From NCBI GenBank assembly GCA_948470905.1, contig CAOKQK010000016.1:1-49852 (forward strand): DNA of 49,852 bases, written 5' to 3'. Positions 17,092 to 25,838 of the stretch are shown piece after piece (position 1 is the stretch's first letter; each line of letters starts with the position of its first letter). The notes under the pieces are model-generated. The model was not told the origin of the DNA, did no database searches, and was given only the letters and a program-made list of their open reading frames with translations. This DNA comes from an uncultured Lachnospiraceae bacterium (GTDB lineage Bacteria; Bacillota; Clostridia; Lachnospirales; Lachnospiraceae). A program made the position numbers and the translations under genes.

Positions 17092-17252
17092 AGTACATCG
17101 AAAAATAAGTTTCTGGCTATATCGCGCAGAATGATTTTTGCATAGACAAGGCGGAGGAAGGAGGCGATGCGGTGGCATCGTTGACTGACGACAACGAAGT
17201 ATATGCAAAATCAGGCAAGCGATATGGCTAGTTACTTATTATTCGATGTACT
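17092..17252. mobile_element. MITE-like element, copy 3, inserted in the ddl leader
   Basis: Terminal inverted repeats of about 50 bp. The left end reads GTACATCGAAAAATAAGT and the right end, on the minus strand, GTACATCGAATAATAAGT; both continue into an ATATCGC and TTTTGCATA block. TA dinucleotides flank both ends, consistent with a TA target duplication as made by IS630/Tc1-mariner-type transposases. The core (GGCGGAGGAAGGAGGCGATG, then TTGACTGACGACAACG) matches copy 2 inverted. It has no coding capacity. Confidence 0.85.
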
Positions 17253-17255
17253 AGT

Positions 17256-17360
17256 CCAGTTCCGCCCCTTCTCTCCTACGCCCCCACTGGCTGGAAGAAA
17301 TTTCACACGCTTCCGCGTCTTCATTTCCTTCCGGGGGCGTTTCCGTTTCGCGGCTGTTTT
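17256..17360 (-). repeat. Leader repeat, full copy (ddl), separated from its gene by the MITE
   Basis: On the minus strand, a long hairpin has ACGCCCCC pairing with GGGGGCGT and GGAAGGAAAT pairing with AATTTCTTCC, capped by ACGC-GGAA-GCGT with a GNRA-type loop. The linker GGGGCGGAACTGGA follows, where the MITE interrupts. Removing the MITE restores GGAACTGGACTAGGAGG, matching the intact leader before 24550. The following 200 bp to 17556 contain no supported gene. Confidence 0.8.
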
Positions 17361-17556
17361 AAGCATCAATCCAAAATTTGGAAGCCTGCCTCCAAATTTA
17401 CCCTCATGCCGCTCAATCTCCTCATAGGATACATATTCCGCATAAAGCCGGCACATGACAATCCTGAGACACTTTAATCATGAATCTATGGTCCACGACC
17501 GCCATTCGCCGCCTGCGGAATGAGCACGCCCATTTTTCTCACCAACGCTCATTATA

Positions 17557-18747
17557 TCATATTTTATCCATATAACAAGTCTTTCTGCCGTCAAAGACAA
17601 CTTCCCCGCCGATTATGGTGTAAAGCGTTTCAGTGAAAACCTCCATGGGATTTCCGCTGAAAATGGCAATGTCCGCATCCTTGCCCACCTCCAGGCTGCC
17701 TACCCTGTCCGCTACCCCGCAGATGATCGCAGGATAAATGGTAATCGCCTTATAGCCCTCCTCCATGGGCAGGCCGGATTTGACTGCCAAGCCGGCGCAC
17801 AGAGGCAGGGACTGGATCAGAGAGACGGGATGATCCGTGGTGACGGCGGTCATCAATCCTGCGCGGTTCAATACCCCTGCGGTCTTGAATGCCACATTCT
17901 GCACCTCTATCTTGCTCCGGCTGGCAAGATCCGGCCCAACAATGGCTGGAAAGCCCTCCCTCGCCAGCTCATCCGCGATAAGATGTCCTTCCGAGCAGTG
18001 GTCCAGAGTCATTTTCAGGTTAAATTCCCTGGCGATCCTGATTGCCGTGAAAATGTCGTCCACCCGGTGTACATGCGCCTTTAGGGGGATTTCCCGGCGC
18101 AACACAGGCAGCCAGCACTCCAGGCAGAAATCTTCCTCGAAATCCTCGCCGTTATCCTGGGCCTTTTTCTTGTTCCGGGCATATTGCGAAGCCCGTGTCA
18201 GTTCCTCCCGGAGCATGCCTGCAATCGCCATTCTCGTGGAAGGGCTTTTCCCCTGGCCGGAGTAATTAACCTTGGGATTTTCCCCGAAGGCGACCTTCAT
18301 TGCCGCCGGCGCCTTCACTACCAGGTCATCCACCCTGCGCCCCTTTGTCTTGAGGAAGGCAAACTGGCCGCCCACCACATTGGAGCTGCCCGGCCCTATC
18401 ATTGCCGAGGTGATCCCCGCCCTCACAGCATCGTCAAATGCCGCGTCCATTGTATTGATCGCGTCAATTGCCCTGAGATAGGGCGTCAGAGGTTCGACTG
18501 TCTCATTACAGTCATCTCCCTCCATACCTTTCTTTTCCTCCGTGATTCCCATGTGGCAGTGGGCTTCTATCAGCCCCGGCATGACAATGCCATCCGCCGC
18601 CTGGATTACCTGCTCATGACCAGCGGGATGAATTTTGATTTCATCCCGCCGCCCTATTTCTGCTATTTTGCCGTTTTCAATATGAATACAGCCGTCCTGG
18701 ATATCCGGACCCGCCATAGTCTTGATCGTTCCACCCAAAATATACAT
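17557..18747 (-). CDS. Amidohydrolase (imidazolonepropionase-related)
   Basis: Metal-dependent hydrolase of the amidohydrolase superfamily, about 396 residues, predicted cytoplasmic. The pattern is an N-terminal beta sandwich (ILGGTIKTMAG...GKIAEIG), metal site HCHMGI after DGIVMPGLIEA, further metal-site candidates HVHRVDD and LDHCSEG, and the aspartate in TTDHPV. It ends with a second sandwich half (GSLEVGKDADIAIFSGNPMEV). Related proteins act on cyclic amides or dipeptides, and the substrate cannot be named here. The start at 18747 has AAGGA seven bases upstream. An ATG at 18762 is also possible. It follows the M23-like gene closely and is likely in the same transcript. Confidence 0.85.
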   Translation of the reverse strand: MYILGGTIKTMAGPDIQDGCIHIENGKIAEIGRRDEIKIHPAGHEQVIQAADGIVMPGLIEAHCHMGITEEKKGMEGDDCNETVEPLTPYLRAIDAINTMDAAFDDAVRAGITSAMIGPGSSNVVGGQFAFLKTKGRRVDDLVVKAPAAMKVAFGENPKVNYSGQGKSPSTRMAIAGMLREELTRASQYARNKKKAQDNGEDFEEDFCLECWLPVLRREIPLKAHVHRVDDIFTAIRIAREFNLKMTLDHCSEGHLIADELAREGFPAIVGPDLASRSKIEVQNVAFKTAGVLNRAGLMTAVTTDHPVSLIQSLPLCAGLAVKSGLPMEEGYKAITIYPAIICGVADRVGSLEVGKDADIAIFSGNPMEVFTETLYTIIGGEVVFDGRKTCYMDKI

Positions 18748-18768
18748 ATGCCTGTCCTTCATACCATT

Positions 18769-19791
18769 CTACTGAAACAGGGGTTCCGGATCTACCGGTT
18801 TCCCGTCCTTTGTCATCTCAAGATACAGATTGCTGCCCTCCACACAGTAATATTTTGTCGGAGCCGCCACGGAAGCTATCATGTCACCCTTGTCCACGTA
18901 GCTGTTCAATGTCACATTGATGCCTTCCAGCTGCCCATAGGTGATCTGATATCCATTTCCCAGATCCATGGTGATCGCATGTCCAATCTCCTCGTTGCTG
19001 AAAATACTGATCACCTTGCCTGAAGCACATGCCAGGATCCGGCTTCCCGCCTCAGCCTCCAGCACCAGCGCCGGATTGTACCTGTAGTCCCGCATTGTGG
19101 AGAAATAGATACTGCGGTCCATGCTGTAAGGCATTAGTATCGCACCGCTCACAGGACGCAGCAGGCCTTCATTCTCTGTGAAATGAAAAGTTTTTGCCAC
19201 CACGCTTCCCTCTGTGGGCTTCGTCTTCTCCTGCTGGTCATCCTCCTGCCGGGCCTTCTCCTGTTGATCACCCTCCTGCTGGTCATTAACCTGCTGACTA
19301 TCGTCCTTCTTGTCCGCTGTCTTATCCTGCCCGGGTTCCACAACTGCAGCCGGTTTCTGTGTCGCCGCGGGAGGAGCCGGCGTCTCCTTTGGAAGTATCA
19401 CTCCCTGAGAGGGCGTTTCCTCCTGAATCACGCTGCCATCAGTGAGTCCCGGGATCTCCACCAGCCCGGAGCCAGCCTCCTCCATGGGCAAATAGTCAAG
19501 ATCGGAACCGGAGTCCGCTATCGTGTTATACTCATTGGCCTCACCCCCAAAAGAATAGGGGAAGTCAATACTGTCATCTACCTGATCATTCTGTGCGATC
19601 TCATTTAATTTGTCGTCCGCATTGTCCTCAAACGCCGTGAAATCTATCATGTAGCCGTCATCCTGTTCCTCCCGGTTGGCGGTCTTCATATAAATCCCTG
19701 TGAGCGTCAGCGCCGACAGCACAAAGACTGCGGAAGCGACCATGATAACACGTTCTTTTTTTGCATTGTCTCTCTTATTATTTTTCCTCAT
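18769..19791 (-). CDS. Degenerate M23/LytM protein, SpoIIQ-like
   Basis: Single-pass membrane protein of about 340 residues. A basic cytoplasmic start (MRKNNKRDNAKKER) and a TM helix (about 17-37) are followed by an acidic linker, a Pro/Ala-rich region and a QQE/DQQEK low-complexity segment. The C-terminal LytM-like domain includes LACASGKVISI and GHAITMDLGNGYQITYGQL. The usual zinc ligands are not seen: NPALVLEA replaces the HxxxD motif, YGQL replaces YAHL and LYLEM replaces HLHFE. This suggests a non-catalytic scaffold such as sporulation SpoIIQ, which docks SpoIIIAH across the engulfment septum. No SpoIID or SpoIIIA gene is adjacent, so a spore role is inferred. AAAGGA lies seven bases before the start. 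Confidence 0.75.
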   Translation of the reverse strand: MRKNNKRDNAKKERVIMVASAVFVLSALTLTGIYMKTANREEQDDGYMIDFTAFEDNADDKLNEIAQNDQVDDSIDFPYSFGGEANEYNTIADSGSDLDYLPMEEAGSGLVEIPGLTDGSVIQEETPSQGVILPKETPAPPAATQKPAAVVEPGQDKTADKKDDSQQVNDQQEGDQQEKARQEDDQQEKTKPTEGSVVAKTFHFTENEGLLRPVSGAILMPYSMDRSIYFSTMRDYRYNPALVLEAEAGSRILACASGKVISIFSNEEIGHAITMDLGNGYQITYGQLEGINVTLNSYVDKGDMIASVAAPTKYYCVEGSNLYLEMTKDGKPVDPEPLFQ

Positions 19792-19957
19792 ATCTGCATC
19801 CTTTCCTTTTTTTGGCTTAAAGCTGGTAAATCTGCAAGCCCCGGGATTTGCGCGCAAAACACTTCTGTGCGCTTCAAGCCTTTGGGCATTGCCAAATATT
19901 ACTTCGCTATCATTTTGCCCGCATAGGAAAAAATTATGCAGAATATTTTAATTATGG

Positions 19958-19988
19958 CAAAAAAACAAGAGGGCATTACGCCCCCTTG
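19958..19988 (-). terminator. Intrinsic terminator after the EF-hand gene
   Basis: On the minus strand ACAAGGGGGC pairs with GCCCTCTTGT (one mismatch) around a 4-nt loop and is followed by seven T. The stem overlaps the stop codon at 19976-19978. Confidence 0.88.
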
Positions 19989-21169
19989 TCATACTTTGCT
20001 ACATCCACATGCTGTACTGTCCCCGCAAGCCCGTTTTCATAGAGAAAAATGCCGCTGTTGCGGATCGCCCCGTTGGTTCGCCCGTCCTGCCCTGTGAGCG
20101 TGAAATCTGTGGAAACATTCTGCAGGCAGATAGCTCCCACGCCCTTGTCCGCAAGCCTGTAGAGCACATCCTTCCCATTTTCATCCTTCGTCCATATCTT
20201 CAGCCTGCTCCATATGGCATCGTTCTCATCAATCCAGCCGTTGCCGTCCTCGTCATATTCTGCCAGATCTGCAAAGCCGTTGCCGCTGGCTGTGCCAAAA
20301 AGCTCGCTCCCGTCATTGATGACGCCGTCGCCGTTTTTGTCCAGGGCAAGATATCCGCTGCCTGAGCCCAGCTGCGACACTTCATCAAGCTCCCCGTCCC
20401 CATCGATATCAAAATAAAAAGTCTGGTCGGAAAGCGACGCCACATCCGTATCCAGATTGATCACAAGCGGATCGCACATGCTGAAGGAGGCAAGCTCCAG
20501 GTCTTCCCGAAAGGTCTGCTGGAACCGCCTGCTCATCTCCACATTCACCTGGAAGCTGATCTCCCTGCCGTCAGCGGTGCGCACCTTTCCCACTGTGGAA
20601 AAAGACGTGTCCTCCGCCTCCCTCTGGAAGGTTTCCTGACTGTAATTCAGGACCCTGGTACGGACAGCCGGATCCCTGAGCCCCACATTCAGGGAAGCGC
20701 TTTCATAGCTCATCTGCATACTGCTCTGAGAATAACTCATCAATCCGCCCTGACCAGGCTGTGCTGCCGCTCCGGGATTGCCCATCTGCATCCCCCGGTC
20801 CTCCATCCAGCGGTTGAAGCGGTCTTTTCTGTTTGAAAAAAGCAGGTCAAAGATGTAGCGGATCGTGGTCTGGCGGAAGTCCTCCGCCGTCCTGCCGGCG
20901 GAGCTGCGGATATTCACCCTGGTACTTGCGGTCTGAAAGCGTGCCTGCCAGTTCTGGAACGTATTTTGATCCTGCGCCGCCTTTCCTCCCCCCTTATTCT
21001 CCGTGGTCGTCTGACCCTGGGCATTCTCTCCCACTGCTGCATTCAGGGCGTCATTGCCCTGGGTCGGTCCGTCTTGATAATCCGTTATCACAAACCGACG
21101 TATTGATACAGAAGCTTTCCTGTAGCTTCTGGCGGATTCCATTCCTACTTTGCCGGAATCAATTACCAA
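19976..21169 (-). CDS. EF-hand-containing protein of unknown function
   Basis: A 397-residue protein with no signal peptide. It opens with VIDSGKVGMESARSYRK, then a variable Gln/Gly-rich middle region including GMQMGNPGAAAQPGQGG. It ends with three EF-hand/dockerin-like calcium loops: DIDGDGELDEV (near residue 256), DKNGDGVINDGSE (near 280) and DEDGNGWIDENDA (near 308). The C-terminal 90 residues are probably a folded calcium-dependent domain. Similar proteins seem frequent in Lachnospiraceae but I know no assigned role. The start is TTG with AGGAG nine bases upstream, and that Shine-Dalgarno belongs to a leader repeat. It is a monocistronic unit with its own terminator. Confidence 0.8.
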   Translation of the reverse strand: MVIDSGKVGMESARSYRKASVSIRRFVITDYQDGPTQGNDALNAAVGENAQGQTTTENKGGGKAAQDQNTFQNWQARFQTASTRVNIRSSAGRTAEDFRQTTIRYIFDLLFSNRKDRFNRWMEDRGMQMGNPGAAAQPGQGGLMSYSQSSMQMSYESASLNVGLRDPAVRTRVLNYSQETFQREAEDTSFSTVGKVRTADGREISFQVNVEMSRRFQQTFREDLELASFSMCDPLVINLDTDVASLSDQTFYFDIDGDGELDEVSQLGSGSGYLALDKNGDGVINDGSELFGTASGNGFADLAEYDEDGNGWIDENDAIWSRLKIWTKDENGKDVLYRLADKGVGAICLQNVSTDFTLTGQDGRTNGAIRNSGIFLYENGLAGTVQHVDVAKYDKGA

Positions 21170-21181
21170 TCTCTTATTCTC

Positions 21182-21289
21182 CTATTTAAGTTCCGTCTCT
21201 GCACTTCTTCGCCCCATGATCTGGAAGAAATTTCTGCCGCTGCGCGTCATAAATTCCTTCCGGGGCGTCTCCGTTCCGAGACTGTTTTT
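21182..21289 (-). repeat. Leader repeat, full copy before the EF-hand gene
   Basis: On the minus strand CGCCCC pairs with GGGGCG and GGAAGGAATTT pairs with AAATTTCTTCC, followed by GCAGAGACGGAACTTAAA and TAGGAG, nine bases before the TTG start. A second, partial copy (TTCCCGCTTCGGGA, then GTTCCGTCTCTACACTTCTA) lies just beyond at 21286-21332. From there to 21612 there is only the terminator at 21453-21494. Confidence 0.8.
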
Positions 21290-21452
21290 CCCGCTTCGGG
21301 ACCTGTTCCGTCTCTACACTTCTACGCCCCCCATGTCCACCCATTCTTCGCCGCCTGAGCCTCCCACCTTCCCTGGTGCAGACGCTCCCGCAGGCTGGAA
21401 CTTTTTACCGGCAACCTCCTGTCGCCCCCCCTGTCCCCCAGACAGGGTCTCA

Positions 21453-21494
21453 TAAAAAAACGGCATCTATACGGAGAAATCCTTTCTCCGTATA
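21453..21494 (-). terminator. Terminator downstream of the SseB-like gene
   Basis: A perfect 12-bp stem TATACGGAGAAA/TTTCTCCGTATA (21468-21494) with a 3-nt loop. On the minus strand it is followed by GATGCCG and seven T. Confidence 0.75.
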
Positions 21495-21612
21495 AATACC
21501 ATCCGTGGTGTCCATGCTATGTCACGGTACAGAAATATTGTACCATAAGGCAGTCGGCCTAACTGCCCCCTTGTATACATTATATCGGCATAAAATCTGA
21601 TTGCTTTAGCTT

Positions 21613-22107
21613 TCAGGTAAATTTTGCCATATCCTTCTGCATCTGTGCCAGCTTGGCGGTGAAAATGCCTACAAGCATTTCCTTGGGCAGGATAATATTC
21701 GCGCCATAGGGATTAATCGCCACACCCAGCGCCGCACATTCACCGCCCTGGGGATCCCTGCGCATCAGCATCGCCGAATAATCATCCAGATTGAGGGCAA
21801 ATTTATACAGCTTTTCGGAAGCCTTTTCCAACCATTTGCCGTACTCTCCCTCATCGGTAAACGCCATAAAGAAATATTTCCCGTCCCCGGTTGCGATCAT
21901 GGGAAACTGCACTTTGCTCTCCGGCAAAATAGCAAGCTTTCCCTCCTCATTTTCCTGAGGCTCCGGCTCAATGACCGCCGGCGCGATAAACAACGCCTTT
22001 GTCACTTCCTCCATAAACATCCCTCGATGCTCCGGCGTGTCCTCCGCCTTCATAAGTTCAATGGAACCTACCAACATAGGGTTGGATACCGACTTGTTAA
22101 ACTCCAT
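21613..22107 (-). CDS. SseB-family protein
   Basis: A 164-residue cytoplasmic protein. The opening (SVSNPMLVGSIELMKAEDTP) and the following helix plus strand FIAPAVIEPEP, with FPMIATGDGKYFFMAFTDEGEYGKW, match the SseB N-terminal domain layout: a short helix, a 'values or parameters' strand and a FTD-x-E segment. In enterobacteria SseB relatives are regulators or secretion-linked proteins. In Firmicutes the family is widespread but functionally undefined. It stands 150 bp downstream of the hydratase and may share its transcript. Confidence 0.75.
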   Translation of the reverse strand: MEFNKSVSNPMLVGSIELMKAEDTPEHRGMFMEEVTKALFIAPAVIEPEPQENEEGKLAILPESKVQFPMIATGDGKYFFMAFTDEGEYGKWLEKASEKLYKFALNLDDYSAMLMRRDPQGGECAALGVAINPYGANIILPKEMLVGIFTAKLAQMQKDMAKFT

Positions 22108-22261
22108 CTCTTTGTCCTTTCCGGGTTAGGAACCGTTCCTAAATCTTCTTTCTATCAGCTGCCTGCATTTTTCAGATCGTATCTGCTGCATACCTTATCC
22201 TCACGTGGATCCCGCATACCTGTCAGGCTTCGGAACCGTTCCTTAACCTTATACGTCCGAT

Positions 22262-24550
22262 TTACACACGGTTGTAATTGATCAGGCAGCCCCTGAGGAT
22301 AATCCGGCGCTCCTCATCAGTGAGCTCGCCCAGACGAAGTTCAAACTCCTTCAAGCCGCCGTCCTTTACCACATATGCAGGAATTACCTCCGCCTTTTCC
22401 TCCACAGCCTTCTTGATGCCAGGAATGAACAGGTAATCCAGGTTATGGAAGGGCAGTTCGCCCTCTTTAATCAGGAAGGGCAGCATACCCCAGTTGATCA
22501 GGTTGGAGCGGTAACGCTTGGTGGCGTACTCATTGGCGATGTTCGCCCAGCCCCCCAGCACCTTCTGACAGGACGCCGCCTGCTCCCTGGCGGAGCCGTC
22601 TCCTGGCTTCACAGCAAATATCGTGGAGCCAAAGCCTGTATTCTCGTGTCCCACCTCCGGGAACTTCTCCTTGATGGGCGCCATCACCTCCCGGATGGCG
22701 GGCATGACATGGCAGGGATGCCCTCCCTTCATGCGTTCTTCCTCCAGGGCATGGATCGCCTTGGCGCGTCCCACATATTCAGGATCCTTACGGCTCAGAG
22801 TGAACTCCGCCAGCCCCAGCGGATTGGAGCGGTAGGAGGAAGTCTCGCCGGAGGGAATCAGCTCATCCGTAGTCGTCACAGGGTCATGGATCTCGCTGAC
22901 TACCTGCAGCAGGAGATTTTCCGGCAGCTCTCCCATGGCAGGCCAGTCCTTGATGTTGGGGCCGAACTGGATCTCCGTGTCAGGATCCGCCACACCGTGG
23001 GAATCAAACACCCTGTTGGCATAAATCTTACTGTCAAAATGATACTTATATTTGCCGATCTCCCCCTCAAAGTCCGTTGCCGGAGTCAGCACGCCCTTGT
23101 TTGCTGCAGTTGCCGCAATGGAGCGGGCGTCCATCAGCGCGACGGAGGAAATCTGTCCGTTCTGCAGCTTGCTCCCCTCACGGTTGGGGAAGTTCCTGGT
23201 GGAATGCCTGATGCTGAACGCGTTGTTGGCAGGGGTGTCGCCCGCGCCGAAGCATGGTCCGCAGAACGCTGTCTTCATGACTGCTCCAGTCTCCATGATC
23301 GCCGCCGCACAGCCGTTTTTGATCAGCTCCATATAAACAGGCATGGATGCAGGATATACGCTCAAGGTAAAGCCGTCCATGCCGATACTGCTGCCCTTTA
23401 AAATATCCGCCGCCGCACAGATATTCTCAAAGCCGCCGCCCGCACAGCCCGCGATGATGCCCTGGTCAACCATGAATTTCCCGTTCTTTATCTTATCCCT
23501 TAAATGGAACTCCACTGCGCCGTCCAGGCTTACCTGGGCGCGCTTCTCCGTCTCGTCCAGGATGTCCTCCAGGTTTGCGTTCAGTTCCTCTATAGTATAA
23601 GTATTGCTGGGATGGAAAGGCATTGCGATCATGGGGCGCACCTTTGACAGGTCCACCTGGATCATGCCGTCATAATAAGCCACCTCCCCGGGATTTAACT
23701 CCTCATAATCCTCCTGGCGTCCATGGATCTCATAAAACTCTTTGATCTCGTCATCCGTCTTCCAGATGGAAGAAAGGCAGGTGGTCTCCGTGGTCATGAC
23801 ATCAATGCCGATACGGAAGTCCGCGCTCAGGGACGCCACGCCGGGTCCCACAAACTCCATCACCTTATTTTTCACATAGCCGTTTTTAAATACCGCCCCG
23901 ATAATGGCAAGCGCCACATCCTGCGGTCCTACGCCCTTCACAGGCGCTCCGGTCAGATACACGCCCACGACCTCCGGCATATTGATATCATAGGTCTGAT
24001 TCAAAAGCTGCTTTACCAGCTCGGGTCCGCCTTCGCCCACCGCCATGGTGCCAAGGGCTCCGTAACGGGTATGGGAATCAGATCCAAGAATCATCCTGCC
24101 GCCTCCGGCAAGCATCTCCCTGGCAAACTGATGGATGACCGCCTGGTGAGGAGGCACATAGACTCCCCCATACTTTTTCGCACAGGTAAGTCCAAACATA
24201 TGGTCGTCTTCATTGATGGTGCCGCCCACCGCGCAGAGGGAATTGTGGCAGTTGGTGAGCACATAGGGCATGGGAAACTTCTGCAGCCCTGACGCCCTGG
24301 CAGTCTGTATGATACCTACAAAGGTGATATCATGGCTGGTCAGCTTGTCAAACCTGATCTTCAGCTTGTCCATGCTGCCCGATGTATTATGGCTTTTCAG
24401 GATACGGAAACAAATGGTCTGCTCCGCCGCCTCTTTTCTGGTGATTCTTTTCCCCGTTTTGCTCAGGACTGCCGCTTCCGCCTCCGGGCTGTCGGGAATG
24501 ATCTCGTTCCCTCCCACCAGATATGCGCCGCCATCCAATAATGTTACCAT
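22262..24550 (-). CDS. Aconitase-family hydratase (YbhJ-like)
   Basis: A 762-residue enzyme with the three-domain aconitase core plus swivel domain, predicted cytoplasmic and carrying a [4Fe-4S] cluster. Candidate cluster cysteines lie in [12 protein letters not shown] and [38 protein letters not shown] and [17 protein letters not shown] are substrate-site blocks of the superfamily. Overall it resembles E. coli YbhJ, annotated only as a putative hydratase, more than classic citrate aconitase. No citrate synthase or isocitrate dehydrogenase is nearby, so the substrate (citrate, methylcitrate, homoaconitate or other) is open. AGGAGG precedes the ATG and is part of a leader repeat. Confidence 0.85.
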   Translation of the reverse strand: MVTLLDGGAYLVGGNEIIPDSPEAEAAVLSKTGKRITRKEAAEQTICFRILKSHNTSGSMDKLKIRFDKLTSHDITFVGIIQTARASGLQKFPMPYVLTNCHNSLCAVGGTINEDDHMFGLTCAKKYGGVYVPPHQAVIHQFAREMLAGGGRMILGSDSHTRYGALGTMAVGEGGPELVKQLLNQTYDINMPEVVGVYLTGAPVKGVGPQDVALAIIGAVFKNGYVKNKVMEFVGPGVASLSADFRIGIDVMTTETTCLSSIWKTDDEIKEFYEIHGRQEDYEELNPGEVAYYDGMIQVDLSKVRPMIAMPFHPSNTYTIEELNANLEDILDETEKRAQVSLDGAVEFHLRDKIKNGKFMVDQGIIAGCAGGGFENICAAADILKGSSIGMDGFTLSVYPASMPVYMELIKNGCAAAIMETGAVMKTAFCGPCFGAGDTPANNAFSIRHSTRNFPNREGSKLQNGQISSVALMDARSIAATAANKGVLTPATDFEGEIGKYKYHFDSKIYANRVFDSHGVADPDTEIQFGPNIKDWPAMGELPENLLLQVVSEIHDPVTTTDELIPSGETSSYRSNPLGLAEFTLSRKDPEYVGRAKAIHALEEERMKGGHPCHVMPAIREVMAPIKEKFPEVGHENTGFGSTIFAVKPGDGSAREQAASCQKVLGGWANIANEYATKRYRSNLINWGMLPFLIKEGELPFHNLDYLFIPGIKKAVEEKAEVIPAYVVKDGGLKEFELRLGELTDEERRIILRGCLINYNRV

Positions 24551-24552
24551 TT

Positions 24553-24672
24553 TGATCCTCCTATTCCAGTTCCGCCCTCTACGCTTCTACGCCCCCTTGT
24601 CTGGGAGAAATTTTCAGCTGCCAAGAACGCATCTGAAAATTCTCCCGGGGCGTATCCGCTACGCGGCTGTTT
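24553..24672 (-). repeat. Leader repeat, full copy before the hydratase
   Basis: On the minus strand ACGCCCC pairs with GGGGCGT, and GGGAGAATTTTCAG pairs with CTGAAAATTTCTCCC. Linker and site follow: GGAACTGGAATAGGAGGA, seven bases before the ATG. Compared with the ddl and EF-hand copies, the stem base A-T at the third pair of GGAAG/CTTCC becomes G-C (GGGAG/CTCCC). This is a compensatory change that keeps the pairing. Confidence 0.85.
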
Positions 24673-24717
24673 AAAATCGCTGCGCGAGCAGCACAAATTG
24701 CCACAAGTGGCAATTTG

Positions 24718-24808
24718 GTAAAGTCACTTCGACGCACACTTTATGAGAGAAACTTTCATTCGCAAACGCGCTCATGAAAGTTCCTCTCGTGCGCCTTCGA
24801 GACTTTAC
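24718..24808. repeat. Imperfect long inverted repeat
   Basis: Arms of roughly 40 bp. The left arm starts GTAAAGTCACTTCGACGCAC and the right arm, on the minus strand, GTAAAGTCTCGAAGGCGCAC. Both continue into GAGA/GAGG-AACTTTCAT. It is preceded by the perfect palindrome AAATTGCCAC-aa-GTGGCAATTT (24696-24717). It lies between the metallophosphoesterase stop and the leader of the hydratase, and may act as a terminator or be another repeat family. Confidence 0.6.
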
Positions 24809-24842
24809 CTGGACTGCCACATATTATTCCTCCGGGGGCGTA

Positions 24843-25799
24843 TCACTCTGCTGCCCTGATGTGGAGCAGCATGACGCTTCCTTCATATCCCGCCGCCCCT
24901 GTCAGCTGCAGTACCTTTTTTTCTCCGTCAATACTGTCTCTGTCATAAAAATGCACATGCCCTGTCAACACCAGCTCCACCGGGCTGTCCGCCGCCGTGA
25001 GCATGTCCACAAAGCGGCTGGAATTCTCATTGGGATAGATGCCGCCGTAATTTCCTCCGCCGATCACCACAGGGCTGGTCCAGACCTCCCGGGCATGCCC
25101 CAGCACCGACTGTGTCAAAAAAGGCACATGCGCCATGACCAGCATCGGCTTACCCTGTCCGTACAGCCTCTCAAACTCCGGAAAGACCTCGTCGCTCACC
25201 TGGTTTGTGCTGTCGTTGATCCCCACCGCCACGAACTCTCCAAAGTCCAGGGAATTGATCTCTGTATTCCCCTGCGTAAAGGGCTCCAGCTGTGTCAGAT
25301 AATCCTGCCTGCCCTTCTCGCTCATATATTCCCAGGGATAAGTCCAGTCATGATTGCCCGGCACATACAGATAAGGCATGTTAAGCTGCCCCAACTGCCC
25401 TGCCAGCCACGCGAGGTTTGCCGCCGAAGGCGAGTCTATGATATCACCGCCCAACAGCACGCCGTCCACCTGCCGCTCGTTGGCATAGCGGATGTATGCC
25501 TCGAACTGCGCCTGTGAGTCCATGCCCTCCCCGTTGCAAAACTGGGAATAGCGCTCCTGGGCATACGCCGCCACCGCTTCCTCTGCCTCTCCGTCACGGA
25601 TCACCCCATGAGTGTCCGTGATAAACAGCAGCTCATATTCTTTTTCTATGCCCTTGAATATGACTGTCTCTTCCAAAATATTCGTCTCTTTCAAAATGCC
25701 TGCCGGCTCGGCGCCTTTCCCACAGCCTGCTGCCAGAAGCAGCATCAGTGCGGCAAGGGCGCCGGAAACCGTCCTTTTTATCACGCCATTTACCTTCAT
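24843..25799 (-). CDS. Metallophosphoesterase lipoprotein
   Basis: Calcineurin-like phosphoesterase exported as a lipoprotein, 318 residues. The signal sequence ends LLLAAGC (lipobox, Cys at about 26). Metal-binding blocks follow in order: ITDTHG, GGDIIDSP, PGNHDWTYPW, VMAHVPF and LTGHVHFYD, which is the complete two-metal set. It should act outside the membrane on a phosphoester or nucleotide, with substrate unknown. It is 40 bp downstream of glycogen phosphorylase, but a shared function is not evident. The closest alternative is a general extracellular phosphatase. Confidence 0.87.
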   Translation of the reverse strand: MKVNGVIKRTVSGALAALMLLLAAGCGKGAEPAGILKETNILEETVIFKGIEKEYELLFITDTHGVIRDGEAEEAVAAYAQERYSQFCNGEGMDSQAQFEAYIRYANERQVDGVLLGGDIIDSPSAANLAWLAGQLGQLNMPYLYVPGNHDWTYPWEYMSEKGRQDYLTQLEPFTQGNTEINSLDFGEFVAVGINDSTNQVSDEVFPEFERLYGQGKPMLVMAHVPFLTQSVLGHAREVWTSPVVIGGGNYGGIYPNENSSRFVDMLTAADSPVELVLTGHVHFYDRDSIDGEKKVLQLTGAAGYEGSVMLLHIRAAE

Positions 25800-25838
25800 C
25801 CGTTTTTTTATCCGCTGTATCTTATGGCACCTTATCCT

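Noticed and set aside
17232-17456. 74-residue minus-strand ORF starting MCRLYAEYVSYEEIERHEG
   Set aside because: An AGGA is near the start, but half of the frame is encoded by the leader repeat and its end lies in the MITE. At most a gene remnant.
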